In this document: positions 27,401-42,400 of the stretch, piece after piece
How positions within the stretch are numbered: the stretch's first letter is position 1
Layout of the letters: each line of letters opens with the position of its first letter
From: Lineus longissimus
Taxonomy: Eukaryota > Nemertea > Pilidiophora > Heteronemertea > Lineidae
Length of the DNA stretch: 60,000 nt
Assembly (NCBI RefSeq): GCF_910592395.1
Contig: NC_088317.1
Location: forward strand, 15,068,001 to 15,128,000
Direction: 5' to 3'
Position numbers and translations under genes: made by a program
The notes under the pieces: model-generated
Seen by the model: only the letters and a program-made list of their open reading frames with translations
Database searches by the model: none
What the model was told of the DNA's origin: nothing

Positions 27401-30400
27401 TAACCTGGGTTGACCTTCAAGAATTCTCTCAATAGTTTGCAATTTATTGGAAAGTTCTTGATTCCGAGAAGAGAATTATATATCTGGCTATCTGTTTCTC
27501 TTCACTCCTTCACTTGAAATCACTTTGTGAATATGAAAGAAATGTTTGCAGGTCGTAAGTTTGATAGCACAGCTCTTAAAACCATTGCAACCTGTCAGTG
27601 AAGGTAGACAAAAACTCGAGTTAAAAAGCTTACCTTTCTAAATTGACAGTATTTATAAATTGCAATGAAAAACGCTGAGTGATATCTTCCTCGGAAAGAT
27701 TACCTTACGATTATACTAGCAGTTGTGTATGCGTTTTCTAAGAAGTTACAGAGTACAATTGAGAAAAAGCTGAAGGTTGGGGAAGTTTGGAACTCTTGGC
27801 ATTCGAACATCAGGTAGCCAGTACAACAAGTCTTGGACTAATGATTTTAAGTTTTCAGCAAGTCAGTCTTTCGCACATTGTTTGAAGTCCATCCTAAGCC
27901 TGTCCGGATGCAGTGTACATTTTTCAAATGCCACAGTGCAACCGATACACTTAGCTCCTGTAACCTTACCATGGTATCAACCGTCTCATTTGTGGTTGAA
28001 ATACTCGTCCGCACCGCTTTTCCAAACCTTGAATCAAATCCAACTGTGCATTCCTTTGAGCGGTAGAACTTGGTATGTTATTCTGTGAGTAAAGTTATAT
28101 ACTTGATAGCGAATCCTTGGGTAAACTAGCGCGTTGAGTTACACTTAGTGTAGTCTATTGAGATCAAAGGATTTTGCTTGGGCGAGATGGGTACCATCTT
28201 TCAATAGCAAGTATTGTGTGATCACTCCTAAAATACACTCGCAACGACTTTTAGTAAGGGTGTTTTGGGAAAGATACAAAGGCCTGGGCCCAGTTGTTCA
28301 AAAGAACAAAATTCGCGGGTTACACTAAGTATCTTTAGGACGTTATCTCTTTCAGTTAATCCCATTGAAGGTCTCTGTTAAAGCTTACATGGTTTTGAAC
28401 AACCCAGCCCTGCTTTGGGAGGGTGGATTAGGACTGCTCTAAATGAGCTTAAAATGGTCAAGCGGCGAATTTGTTGGAACCGTTGCTTTAAACTTGGTCT
28501 CATCCCTTGCTTATGATGCAGTGCCAGGGATGTTTTGTTGATTTGACTACTCCTTGACTGGCCATTACCTGCTTTGAGCAGCTCCTACCAGGTGATGGCC
28601 TAATCTATATGTATGTCCAAGCATCTTTGCATTCACTTCTTGATGTTGGTCATCTGGCCATGCCAAAAATTACTAAATATGGAGGCTTAAATCCTGACTC
28701 TCTGTGGCATGTATACCCTCAAGTCTGCTCTGACTCTGAAAACGGTTTACCGTTACATATATATGTGGCCGAATTTGGGTTGGACACATTAGGGCTGGTT
28801 GTCGGTTCCCTATGATCTTGTTATTTGGCCAATTAGGCTACCATTACCCTAGCAGATCTTGATGAAAATTACCATCCACCGCTAATGGTCTCGCGTGTGA
28901 TTGTATGGTTACTACTAGACGTCAGATTGAGAGGTCAGTTGACAATCCGTGTCGTTAATATCGCCTTCGTTTGGCCCTCAAGGGGCACTTTGGTCCAAAT
29001 CAACTCTGACCAGTCGAGGTCTGGGCGGATTGCTGTGCCAGGGGATGAGAAGATGTTTTAGATGGTCGGAAAGATATGGTTTGCACTAAATAAGGCTTCG
29101 ACCGCATACTTTTGTTACCAGGCAAAGATTGATTCCTTGGTAGAAGCTTGTGGGAGTAAGTTGTGGCTGTTAGAGATATCGCTTGAAAAGCCGAGTCCTG
29201 CCTGTGGTGCTTTCATTCTAAAGATTGGCCACGGCAGTCCGAAAGCAAGTCATTTTGTAATCAATGGGGCACAGGGCAACTTCTTTGTCAATGCTTTTGC
29301 TTAGGAAGAATTATGTTTCCTCCAGATAATGACTAAGGATGGTAATATTCAAATTGAATAATCGTATAGGTTGATTGCAGACGACATACATATTCATGAC
29401 GACTCGAGACATCACCCTGCATGAAGATCGCCCGATTTGCATCTCATATTTTCCTCTTAAGAGAGATGTAAAACGGCACTGTATGATGTGCATATAAATG
29501 CTGGGAACACCACTGCATACCAATGAGACACCTTACATGTCAAAGGTCCACAATTGACCAATAATGGAAATGATGATTAGGCGTTATTTGAACTTGAACA
29601 AGGTCAGAATATTTCGCCAGACGAGGTGGAATTTTCATTACCATTGGTCAGTTGTTACATTGTATTTGAGCAGGCGAGTGCATTTATCCAGCCAATGTGT
29701 CTTGTGCTCGGGACTTTTGGGGATGCTTGCCTAACAGGGATGGACCAATATGCCTGCCCCCTTCCATCACCTTCCAGGATGGTTTGTCGAGTCCCAACCA
29801 GAGAGGACTCTTTCGTATATGAAAAAAGTGGAGATGAAAGAAAGGTTGACGTTGTCAAATCCGTAAGCAACACCCTACATGTTTCAAAACGATATTATAG
29901 ACATGGTTATCCAAACAGGTCCCCAGCGACCTTCAAAACGTCACCAGCATTTACCGCCTCGTATCGACAGCGTGCAAATTCCATGTACTTTATCAACATA
30001 ATTGTACACTTGCTCCACTAGATAGGCTCACTGGTGATTAATCTTGGTCATATTTATGCCCCATTATAGATGAAAACCTGTCAGAGTTATCTCTTTTAGA
30101 ACTAATTGACCGTGTTCGTTTTATTCAGCTTGTGAAATCTTCAGGTGTTCTTTTCCGGGGCTTTGTGAATGATTTTGGAAATTGCACAAAACAGGTTGGA
30201 AATGTTTCACCTTTGGTGACCTGAACTTGTAAGAACATTTGAGTTGTGACATCCTCCTTTGAGGGATATATCGACTTGCTCAATGTATATTGAATCTGTT
30301 TTTGATGTCTGATGAATTGATGCCCGAGTCAGTTTGGAAAAGTGCAGGATGTCACTTTAATACAGAGTGGAAAACCTGTCATTCAGGTTCCCTGTGATGT

Positions 30401-33400
30401 CAAAGTCTTGGTGGGTCAAGATGACAACCCTTTGACACATGCCTACTGGACACCTTTTAAAAACATCTCTTTGTAAGCGAGTGGTTACTAACTGGTAACA
30501 GTTCCTTACTAGCACCAATTTTGCCTGCAAGAAAACTCTTAAGCCTTATCGGGACATGCAACTGACAGCCTCACAAATCGATGCGGTTATCTTCATCTGA
30601 CGGACATGGCAAGTGCAGCATTTATGGCTGTTTTAAAATGTACTATGTCTGAGTGATGATGTCTGAACCAGCACTTTATTGCAAAGTTACTGCATATTGC
30701 CAATGACCTTCTCTTCAAATGATCATGAAAATGCATCACCTGGCAATTGCAGCTCTCATATTGGCACTGACGAGGCAGGTTTTCTTGATTTCTAGTTTTA
30801 CCTGTAGAAATCAAAGAGGATTGGTGAATTGAGTGGTCTCCAAATCAAGTATGACAATCAGTACTGTGTAATGCAGTTTTGCGTACCAGCAAAATCGGAA
30901 GTTGTCACAATGCCACCAGTTGTGAATTTTGTCGTGTATTTGATAAGTCACGGCCTCTGTTTGATAATGTTCATAGGCTTTGTTGTGGAATGGTAGCGTG
31001 GGCACATCCTGTGCTTTCCGTGTGTACCCGTCACGCTACCATGTTAACCACTCGCTTATATGCTCGACCCATTCAATAGCGAAATGTGAAATTATCAAAA
31101 ATAGCCACGCTGCGCAAAACACAATTGTCGCAGAACCTTCAAGCACCTTTGAAGTTTTGATAATTTCAAACATGGTAGTCATGAATTTGTTGTGGACAAA
31201 ACCCCCGGAGGTACTTGGCAATGGTTCTGTGCAGCCAAGTAGGGGTCTTTCTGTGCCAAACAAAATGATTTCTTAGTCCCGTCACCCTTGTCAAGGAGAG
31301 AATAGAATGGGATAGAAATGTAAGGTTCTGTGGGCTACTTATGGACGAGGACTCCAGCTGTGTGGCTGAATGCGTGGGCCCCGTCACGGAAATTCCTTCA
31401 TCGGGCCGTCGTCGTTGTTTGGATCATCTCCGTCGCGGTTTTGAATTGGGAATTAGACGATGACAGAGACTGTGTCTGAGGGTGTGAGACAAGATACTGT
31501 AAAGATGAGACCACCATGATCTGATGGAAGTCGCACAAAAGGTGTCAGATGACGCAAAATGGTCATTAGTGTGCGAGGCAATTTTCTCGCTGTTTGCATT
31601 CTTCAGATTTGGCCGCAGCGGATGTTTTCGGACAGGTCTGAAATAAGACTGCATCCTCTTTTGAAAATTGCTACTCCAGTATCATCTTGACCTACCAACG
31701 GCTTTGCAAGACTGCTTCTCCTGCTTGTAGGCCTTTACTGGTGTAAATTAGCTTTACAAGCCACTGTTGTACCAGTGGTGTTGTCTAGTAAAAGTGATAA
31801 ACATCAATATCATCATCATCATCATCGAAGAAACCCATGTATGGTTCAACAGGTTGTTTCAAGAAAACCACGCTCCCTCATCATCGTTAGCATCAAGGTT
31901 TACAGATTGTAGAAAAAACAAATGCCAGAAAAATGCTGTGGTTGATCTATTAGGGAACAGCTGTAAGACTTCAAGGTACAATGGAACACTTGGCAGTCAA
32001 AGGAAGGCATGCCAGAGCTCTTGAAGAGGCTGTGTAGTTTCCGTTGCGGAAGCAGAGCGGATGAGGCTGAGCACATTCAAAACAAAGGATTTTATTTGCA
32101 TAGGTCTCTTTGTCATAACATTCGAAACTGATAGATGTTTGGTCCTTTGAAGGTGCTAATAAGAATTAAAATGTCCAGGGGTTACAAAATTCTGACTTGT
32201 TGGAAACGTGATGGGTAAAGTCGAGTTTTGGTCAGATAAATCAGGACAAAACTAGAGAAATTGTTTAGTAGTTGAAAAAAGAGTCACATGAGTGGATCCT
32301 GAGTGGATTCCAAGGTCCGGTCATCAGAAATAGTGCTATTTTTGGTCATGTCCCAACTTGCTTTGCAGCTCTCTTTCTTCTAACTTTAGATTTCCCTGAA
32401 CAGTGTCTGGATAGAGTCCTTCAAGTCGGCGCTATTACCGCACCGAAGTGACCTTTCCTCTCTGCGATCAAAATTAGACTCAATTTTCTCTTTGTGGCAG
32501 AATGTCCGCTCAAGTCCATTCAAGTTGATCTCATTCCCACTCCGAGGTGGTTCCAGGTTTTATATAGACCCCATCGCCCGAGGCCTGGTGACCGGGCTAT
32601 GTATTTTCGTCAGTTTTATTCAATTTGTCCGAAAGTTCTCGCCGTGTTGTCAACAAATAAAAAGGTGGCATCTTCGGGCGTGTTGTTACATAACCGCCGG
32701 CAGGCTCGATGGGATTCCAACAACATTTCATCATTGCGCATCCAGAATGGCGATGAATGGTCGATGAGTAGTCGCCCCAGCGAGCCATTGTTTGCGAACT
32801 TCATTTGAGTCTGTGTGGGCCGAATGTTGCCATTCAGTATCTCGGCCAATCAGTGGCAAATTGGTCCCAATTGAAGTGCCAGCCGGTAACCATATACCTC
32901 TGGGTCCGTGTGAAGCAGGTTACGTAATCGCGATGATTATTCTGAGGAGGTGGTGCGAGTGCGCTATTTTTGTACCGATGTCCGGGGACGCATTTCGTAA
33001 CGGCCGCAGTTTGCGACCAATATGTTGCAATGTGATGAAACAGTAACTAATTCACAAGCATGTTTGCACCATTTTGCATCATCGTCAAACACGTATGATT
33101 TACTGCAAAATCAATGTTGTTATTAATTCGACATTGTTGTCGAGTCATTTATCACAATGAGTGACATAGACTTGAGAATAAATGTCGATAGGAAAGGTTC
33201 AAGTGAGATGCCAATAATATGATGTCACACCACTCAAGTTTTGATTTATCACTCCAATAAAGTTCAAGTGGGGCGTAGTTATCAGATTCTAATCAATTGA
33301 AAATTCTTTCTGTGCCAATTCAAAACAAATTGTTTTGCAAAGATAGGTTTTAAAACTGTACTTTGCATTAGGAATGAAGAAGTTTTATAGAGCATAAAAT

Positions 33401-36400
33401 TGTAATGGTAGTGGTTTGAAAATGATCCTGGTACTCATAATGTGAGTTGTGGTTAATAACTTTTTATCAAAAGATTTTCTACAAAAATGATATGTACATG
33501 TAGAGCATAAAATTGGGATGGTGGTGGTTTGAAAACCATCCTGATACTCAGAATTTGTGTAGTGGTTAAAATATTTTCATCAAAATGTTTTCAACAAAAA
33601 AATGCGGAAGGAAAACTTTTTGTATTTGGATTGAAGAACATTGTGCATCACAATCTAGATATGTTAGCATTTCCTTTAAAATTATTTGAATTTCTCTCTC
33701 CGTTTCCTTTCAGAATTTTTCACAGAGCTCCTCGAGAAAGCTAAAAAAGACTTACACAATATGTTTGTCCGGACATATGGTTTATTATACCAAAGAAATT
33801 CCTATGTGTTTATGGATCTTTTCAACGATTTGCGGAGTTACTACAAGGGGAAGGATCTTAATCTCGGAGAGGCGCTCGATCGGTTTTTCACCGTACTCAT
33901 GCAGAAGATGTTTGAATTGATAAATGCTCAATACCGCTTCGACCAATCGTATCTCAACTGTGTGACGGAGTATATGGACGATTTGAAGCCGTTTGGCGAC
34001 GTGCCGCACATCTTGTCTCACCAAGTGAAGCGGGCGTTTGTGGCCGCGAGGACGTTTGTTCAGGGCCTTGCGATTGGCCGTGATGTCATCAATGCTGTGT
34101 CAAAGGTGAGTCTCGTTTACCTAATATTCTTTTTGTTGGTTTCAAAATCAAAAACTGACGAGGAGTCACTTCCTCCTCCGAATTATAACTTCATCAGATG
34201 AAGAGTAGACAATTATTTATTTTAAAATCAATTTCTCGAAAGTTCTTTTTGGGCATGTGCTGTTGTGTTTGTATTCTGTTCTATATCAGGCTGTAGTCTC
34301 TATAACCAGCATTGGGAAACCTTAAGGAAGACCAATGGTGTGAAGGGAGCATTCACACCTTTATGTCGACTCAACACACATACTCCATTCATACCTACAT
34401 GTAGCAATAGTATTTGAGCTGTTAACCATTTAGTTTCAGACTATTTTCTCTGAAACGTGACTTCTGTATTTCAGACCATTTGTTTCAGAATTCGCTTTTC
34501 TGTCGTGCGAGAAGTTATGTCCAATTTTCAGTTTTAAATGCTTTAGACTATGCAGAAGATGGATTCCAGTCTTGTCTTCTTACACCTGAACAGATCATAG
34601 GTTGTAAACCCTTGTTACTTATATAGGCAAGATCTTATCTTTAACCCCACACTATTTTCATGTCTTACATGCTGATGGTGTAAGAGTTCAGGATAAGTAG
34701 GGATAACCCTTACCACCCTTAATCATTCCTTTATGCAAATTATGTTGGGCAAATTTGGTCAGAAGTCATTTGGTGTGATTTCGGCCAACAATGCCTTATC
34801 GTCCATCTAAACATTATGGTTAGGCTGCACACTTTCTTTGATCAGAAAATCCCTAAAGGATCTGTCCTAGCACTTTTGCCCTTCAGTTTTTGTAGGCTTA
34901 GTTATTCCTGATCATTCCTATTGAATTCCTTGGGTTTGCTTTCATAGTTTCGTAACAAGGGGAAATGACCCTTGCACACCAGGCTCATTCACATGCTGCT
35001 CCCCTTGCATTGTACATAAAGTGCAAGCTGCAAAACTTCCGGGTTTTTTTGCGGAGACCATTTGCAATTTGGTTGTGTTGTTAGCAGTCCAACTTTTCAC
35101 ATTACTCTACCCAAATTTAACCAGTGGTGTCAGTTTGTTTAAATAGACTAATTTGGATTCATAACTGTAGATTTTTAAGATTAGGACCTAGAGGTGAAGC
35201 CTAGTAATTGACTAGAATGTGTCGGTGTAGGCTTTACTTTGATGTCTTTCATTCACAGGTTGGAAATTTTGAAGGTGTTGTAACCTTTTTTGTACAATCA
35301 TCGAGTTAAGTAAACCTCAAAGATCAAAGTGTTTGGCTAGTTTTGGCATTTAAACCTTCTTTTAAAGTGACCCCTTCTACAGAATGACCACAAAGCTAAA
35401 CATTAGCCAGTTCCCCACGACTATTTCGAAAAGGTTTGTTGGAGTAAAGAACTTTGCCCAAGGAAAGCAAAGTAAAACTTCTACCGAATGAGAGGTTCAG
35501 TGTACTCGACTCCTGATGACTCTGATTCATCAAAGCCACAAGAATTGAAGGTTCCAGAGTGTTGCAATAGGAGGGAGATGAAGGGTTCTAAAATCCCCAC
35601 ATGTAACAGCCTTTCACCCAGAGTATTTGATTTTTAATCTAAATCTGTCTGTAGCAATTGTAATGATTGGTCATTGACTTAGTACAGGGAAAAGTTACGC
35701 AATGTTTTTGAGTCTCCTGAGTTAACTTTGGCATGTTCAACAAAACCTAGCACCCTTTAGCTACGCTCCGGTCCTTTTCAAATGAATTCCTGGACCTTCA
35801 AGTGCTGGTTAAATCCTTTAACTTGTCAAGTAACCTTTTGGGGGTTTCGTCTTATGATTTCAAGCCGAACTTGAGTGGACCTACATGTATATCGTAGAAA
35901 ATAAGCCTAATTCCTGTCATGGGAGCATGCATTTGGTGGGTTTGAATACAAAATTATTTCATGGGTCGAGAGCATGCTAAACTTCCGTGTAATTTGTTCA
36001 CATTGAGGGTGTGACTAAAGGCTTTACAATATTTGGCAGTTTTGACCTCGTTTCGCAAGATATTTAATTTCGAAGAAAGCCTGATTTGCAATGGGAAGTA
36101 CAAAAGTATACTGCTAAATACAGTTACAAGTCCAAAGCGTGAAAAAAATTTCTTTGAATTCAATGGTCAGTTTATTACAGACATTGCTAAGATATATCTT
36201 TGGCAGATTCCGATGCATCTTCAAGCATTCTTTTGGCAGCTTAAATTCCTGAGGATTATCGTGTCATCTCGCAGAATCCTGCGGTCTTTTTTTAGCCAAC
36301 ACTCGAACATGCCTCGCGTTCACTCGGCACAGGCTCCGTTAAGACCTCATGTAGTATTGCACTTAATGGAGAGAGAAGTGATCCGGCGTTGCCATGGAAA

Positions 36401-39400
36401 TCTCTAACATGTGACCACAGTGCGAGTGTATCTGCTGCGAAGCTGCGTCAACGGTGATCTCTGCATTGCCTCGTCTGTGTGTCCTTTCCACCTTGCGTTT
36501 CTGATACGTGTGCATCACTCGATTGACGTAGTTCGCGAGGAAATACGTAGCAACCTGAGTCAGACGAGAATTTCCTTTCTCAAGTTTGCATTGTCAAGAT
36601 CGCATGGTCTCCCTAAAAGGAGAGGAATCCTCTAATGTCGTCAAAAATGTCTTATCGCATAAAGGTCATCTTTTATTAGCTCACAAAGATCTGTGATTAT
36701 TTTGATGTGATATTTTTCTTTTCTAGGAGAACTGCCAGAAGAAGTTATAATTCCTTCTTGACTTTATAATTAGACATTACAATTTTTTTATTTTTTTACC
36801 ATATTTGTCAATAAAGGATCCTTCTCCCTCGGTGACCAAATATGGGCCACATTTGTGGTAACTTTCTTAATCTTAATATAATATGAAAAGGTTAATGTTA
36901 ACCTTGTTTCATACACCGTATTACCTAGTTACACATTTAGTGTTAAAAAGTTCTAAGTTTTAATGTCAGACTTTTGAAATCTGCAATCTTTTGACTTCTC
37001 AATTCTGGTTGGGCCGTATCCCCCCATTGCTGGACACTATGTGCCAAATATTTATGTGCCCTTAACTTAGAGCTTTCACTATTTGCTATTTGTAAACATT
37101 CTGCTTACCATAAGGGACCGAATATCAACTGATTGTGTCATGAGCAAATTGGTAAAAGAAATACCAGTAACATTTTTGGTGGATTAGCTAGGCGAGTTGG
37201 AAATCTGCTGTGAACATATTTCAATAAATGAAGTCTTGATTTTGACTCAAACTAAAAAAGGAAAAATTTCGTTTGTGTTTGAACTGAAATTCTCTTGTAA
37301 ATTGTTTATTTGGTCTTCATTCGTCAAGCTATTAGTTTATGAATTATTTTCAATTGATGAATTATTCTGCATTTTAGTGGAGTTTTTGTGGCAAAAAGTG
37401 TAGTGTATCCCCCACCCTTGAAATTTTTTAAGATACATCTCCTCTTGTAATTTTAAGTGAGGTGAAATAACGTAACGTTATGTGAGGTGAGATAACATGA
37501 CGTAATGTGAGGTGAAATAACGTAACGTTATGTGAGGTGAAATAACGTAACGTAATGTGAGGTGAAATAACGTAACGTTATGTGAGGTGAAATAACGTAA
37601 CGTTATGTGAGGTGAAATAACGTAACGTTATGTGTCATTTCTAATCCAATAAAGAAATCATGATCCACCGTGTGACTGACAGCATTTCTTTGCATGAAAT
37701 CTACACGGTACGCAGCATCGAGGCATTGCGTGCAATTGATTCCGTATATTCAAGTTACCATGGCAACTGAAATATCTTGAATTTATTTTAGAGTGGCTTT
37801 AATAGGATGATGTTTGCCTTAAACTTAATGGTCTGAAAAACTTGATTGAAAATAGTTTAGAATCTTAGAAAAACATTTGACTAAGAAACGCCGAAGTTTG
37901 AAATTGCCTGATATGGATTTCGAACCAATCTGTCTCATGGTAAAGATTGAATGATCTAGCAGGGAGTTCTATATTTTCAATTTGATGAAATCTAAAATAT
38001 CGAATTAACTAAACATGTAGCACGATGTTGAATTAACCCTCCCCCAACCATGCCTGCACATCAATTTCACTATAAAACAGTTATGATCTGTGTATACAAA
38101 TAGGTGTAGTGGGGGGGGGGGCAGACTACAATATTCTTTTTTGATCATTTTCTGTGCAAGATTTTTTTCAAAGACATGCCAAATTTTCATTTAAGATCAT
38201 GAATCCCATTTGTCATTCCCCCTTTAAGAAAGCCTGCCAGTTAGATAATGGTGCTGGTGAGGGGTATGGGCAACATACGCCCTCTCTCACTATACATGTA
38301 CACTCTAGCCATGCTCATACGGCTGACTAACAACACATGTCCTTGGGTCTTATACGCGTGGAAACATGAGCCATTAAAGACAGCATACTCTCCATCTCCC
38401 TCTCGACCAGCTCTACGATAATTAAACAGAACAGGTTTAGAGCGAATCGCAATCCCACGGGAGCGTGCATTACAGTATTAATTCATGGCGAGCGAATTGA
38501 TGAGCACGGGTATTCAAACACAATGTACCATCATCACGCCATGTCGGCAGATTTTTAACTCTTGTTCAATCGTGGATCGATGGACTGATGCGCCTGAATG
38601 CAGGTCAGCCTTCGTGATGAGAAAGAACTTACGAAGGGTAGAATCAAATGTTGCGTGAACTGGTGAGGTTCGATGATGGGGAACTGCGTAAAGTGTTTTC
38701 TTTCTAAAATATGTAATGGATGGTGTTGTCATTAAAACCAAATGAAAGCATTTTGAAATTATTCCATAGCAGACGTGTCTTCCCTGAGTTTTTGGACGCG
38801 TCCGGCTTAAGACAGTGCCGCCTAGAGGCCACTGCATGAAAAACAGATTGATTTTGAGAGTGAGGATATATGTGTAAGTGATCTCGAATTGGCCTCATCC
38901 TAGCAAAGCATTTGAAATCGATCTCTGAATATTCAACTTGAAAACTTGTTGAGAAAAACAGGTTTGGAAATGAACCAGGTTTCAAAACATGCAATAGCAT
39001 TTCAAGCCGATCAAAAACGATTCATATTAACACGATCTCGTTGAAAATGATGGAATGTATCCGAGATGTACCAATCGAGTCAGGTGAACTCTCGAAAACA
39101 GGAAGCTACAGTGTGCAACTGTCAGTTAAGGTTTACGCAGCCTCCTAATCAGGTACTTGTATCACAAAAAAACTAAGTGCGTTGGGTGCTCTTGGTTGTG
39201 AGTGAGCTATAGCATGATTGTGATGGATATAATTGTCACGTCAGTGGTAAACGATTTCCCTCTAGAGTTCAGAAATGGCAAAAATAAATGCTCCTCTAGT
39301 ATTTCGTGTACAGTTGGATCTACTCTAATTTCTCCAATCCGAGACCATTTCTGAATATCCAAGCTTAAATCCCGCTGTCGTGTAAAGTATTGCTCTGGAG

Positions 39401-42400
39401 AGTTCAGAAATGGCAAAAATAAACACTCCTCCGTAATATGATTGAATTAGTAGTGTTTCGTGTACAGTTAGATGTACTCTAGTTTCACCATTCTAAGATC
39501 ATTTCTCATTTTGAAGCTAGGTCCTACTATCATAAATATCATGCATATGTTGATGTCATTTAACTTGTTCAATTGGAATAGACAATTGGTGTGCGACACC
39601 ATGTCCGATGCACATGTATAGGACGTCATGTTTTTAGCCTTCTGAAAACATCAACAACAATTTCTTAGGTATCAATAACGTGGTCTTATATCAGGGAAAC
39701 TAGAGTATTCGTGTAAACTGTGTGTATTGAATGACCTGGTTTCCTGGTAAATTAACGATTCACAAAAAAAGGCTCGCTTTATTTGACAATTTTTGGTGCA
39801 CAAAGGCGGTCCATCCCACCTGTTCGCACTATGATAAAAACCATGAATTCATCTGTTGAAATAAGTTAGAATATCGTGAATCGTCCACCATACTTCACCA
39901 CGAACCTGAATGACTTTTTCGCAGCTTGACACGGCCTATTCACGTCACAATAGCACACGTTAGTTCACGAGCATTGAATTCACTACAATTGGGAGAAAAA
40001 ATATGATTCATAATTCTGGGGTTATTCCGGTGGTGTGTGTAAATTGTTGCAAAGCGGCTTTTTGTTGCTGATCTTGAATTGAGATGTCATTCTTAGTTGA
40101 AGTGCGCTGTGCAGCTGAGTTATGAATTCTACGTACTTTAGAAAAGTATTTCGGGAAGAGATGACTATAGTCCATTGTACATTCTTAGAAGATATCTGTA
40201 GAAATGTATATGACTTTCTAATCAATCTTAGCAGGAACCGACTTTCCTCGGTTCCACCTCAAGTCTACCAGACTGCACTGTGTATCTACAATATAGATTT
40301 ACTAGATTTTGTATTGGAATGAAACAAATGCAAACACTCAGTCTCGAGTTACAGACTTATGTCCTGTTTGCACAGCACTTGCTTTTCAACTGGTCCTAGG
40401 AAAATGTGGACATTTCACAAGCCTTTTTGGTGCAAATTTCAGCCAACGTATTTGTCACACTTTTAGGAAGAAAAAAGTGCAGATATTTTTTTAATCTGAG
40501 ATTATTTCCAAAAGGGGAATCAGGAAACTAATTATTAACCAAGTGCAGTGTCAGAGGGTTTGCTATTTCTATGTTTCACCCTTAAAATCCCAAAATAGCA
40601 CGTCATATCTACGTCAATGCAATGTTATCATGGGTGAAATTGACATGAAAATATGAAGTAATCCCACCCAAGAAAGTGATCCCCAATATCAGATTGCAAA
40701 TTCTTTCGAAATGACTGGATTGTCGATGCTGTTCATACCATCGCTGATTGTAGGGTCGGAGTTTAAATCAGAGATATTCCGATCAATTGCCTAACTATTG
40801 GAGTATGATTCATGTCACCGAGTCCAAAAGAAAATGCAAAAATGACAATTCACGACAAAATCCAAACCAATCACCGATCGTATTACCATTAAGGAAGCTT
40901 TTCTCAATTACCCTTTTTTGCACTTTGATGCAATTTTCTTGTGCAAGTTCGCAAAAATGACACAAAATCCTAAAGTGGATGACTCATTGTGTGAAATTTC
41001 TCATTTCAAATGGTAAATATTGCCCCCCTAATAAGAATCGTATCATCGTGCGAATAAACTGGGAGGTCGTCCTGTGTTAATTTCACCCTTACCAAGATGG
41101 AATCTTCAGTGCATTTATTGCATGATGTAGAATGTATATGAGTGTTATTGACTGAAAATGAATTGAAATGAACACCCATATATTCAGTTAACATTTTTGC
41201 TTTATCCGGTGTTATATTAGATACCCCTGATACCAGACTATCGTGTTGAACTTTCATGAGTTCAGATGCCGAGTGCATGCAGTGTAATGGCATCACAGTG
41301 CATCGTAATGATACACAGCACAGCATAATGTGCATCACAGTGCAGCGTAATGATTCAGACGCACTTCACAGCCAGATCTCAGCCATGTTGGTGTAAATGG
41401 TCATGCACCCTGTGTATGAGTTTCATTATTATCCGAGAATGACTATATACACGCGACTCAAAACTTGCTCGGCAGCATAAAGTAATGAACCCAGTCCCTG
41501 GAAGCATGTATGGGCGATGTTTAATCAGCACTAAATTGATTTTGCCTCCGCGAGCTCAGAATTTTCGTACGGCCGACAAAACTGCATGAATCAGCGTTTA
41601 GATTCTGATTGGCTGGATCTCGTCTCGGCGACATTCGCTGCGGTCACAAGATACGGGAACGTGCAACAGTATCGTCTAGGATTACATCACCATAGCGATG
41701 GCCTATGTTTGTAGCGAATTTGACGTGGTTGATTCCAACTCGACTTTGACAGAAACTGCACGTACAATCACGTACACTTGTGTGCATCAAATGTACACAA
41801 ACTGCATCAAGCAGATTGAAAACAACTCAAATTGTTGAAAATCTCAGTGGATTTCACTTCAGATCCATTAATTTTTTCCGGCCTGAGTCATCTGCTCAAA
41901 AATCAGCGTCAGAATGCATAGTTCAAGACACAACCACATGTTACTCGATTCAAAAAATGGAACTGTATAACAAAAAGTTCTATCCCCATTTTTTACGTGT
42001 TCTTTCCAAGGTAATCTCTGCTTTAGTCTGAGGTGATTTCACGCTAGCATGTGTAATATGAGTCCTGGCCTCTTGTCATGAGTCACACCCAACAGTTAAT
42101 CTTCGATTCAATGTCTACCGTTACATATACAGTAGAACCTCCCGTAGCGGACACCTCTCTATTAAGGACAACCTCTCTATTAAGGACAATAGTTTTGGTC
42201 CCAAATTGGTTCTTTCCATTCAATTTGACCTCTCTAATCAGGACACCTCTCTATTAAGGACAACACTTGTCAGTCCCGAGGGTGTCCTTAGGAGAGAGGT
42301 TCTACTGTATATACAAACCAGCAGTAATTAGCACTATATTGAAAGTGTGATTTTTCACTACTTCTGTATGATGTCATGCATTGATAATCAAACTAGCTGG

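Larger units (their letters stand above)
25556..33713 (+). other. Glypican intron 2 (8.2 kb)
   Basis: No gene recognised. It contains a short element at 28284-28410, an ATC microsatellite near 31812, a more GC-rich block at about 32450-33030, and a tandem duplication just before exon 3. Confidence 0.65.

Noticed and set aside
29626-30021. 131-codon frame in glypican intron 2
   Set aside because: There is no recognisable domain or splice context, and its length is within what chance gives in 60 kb of six frames.
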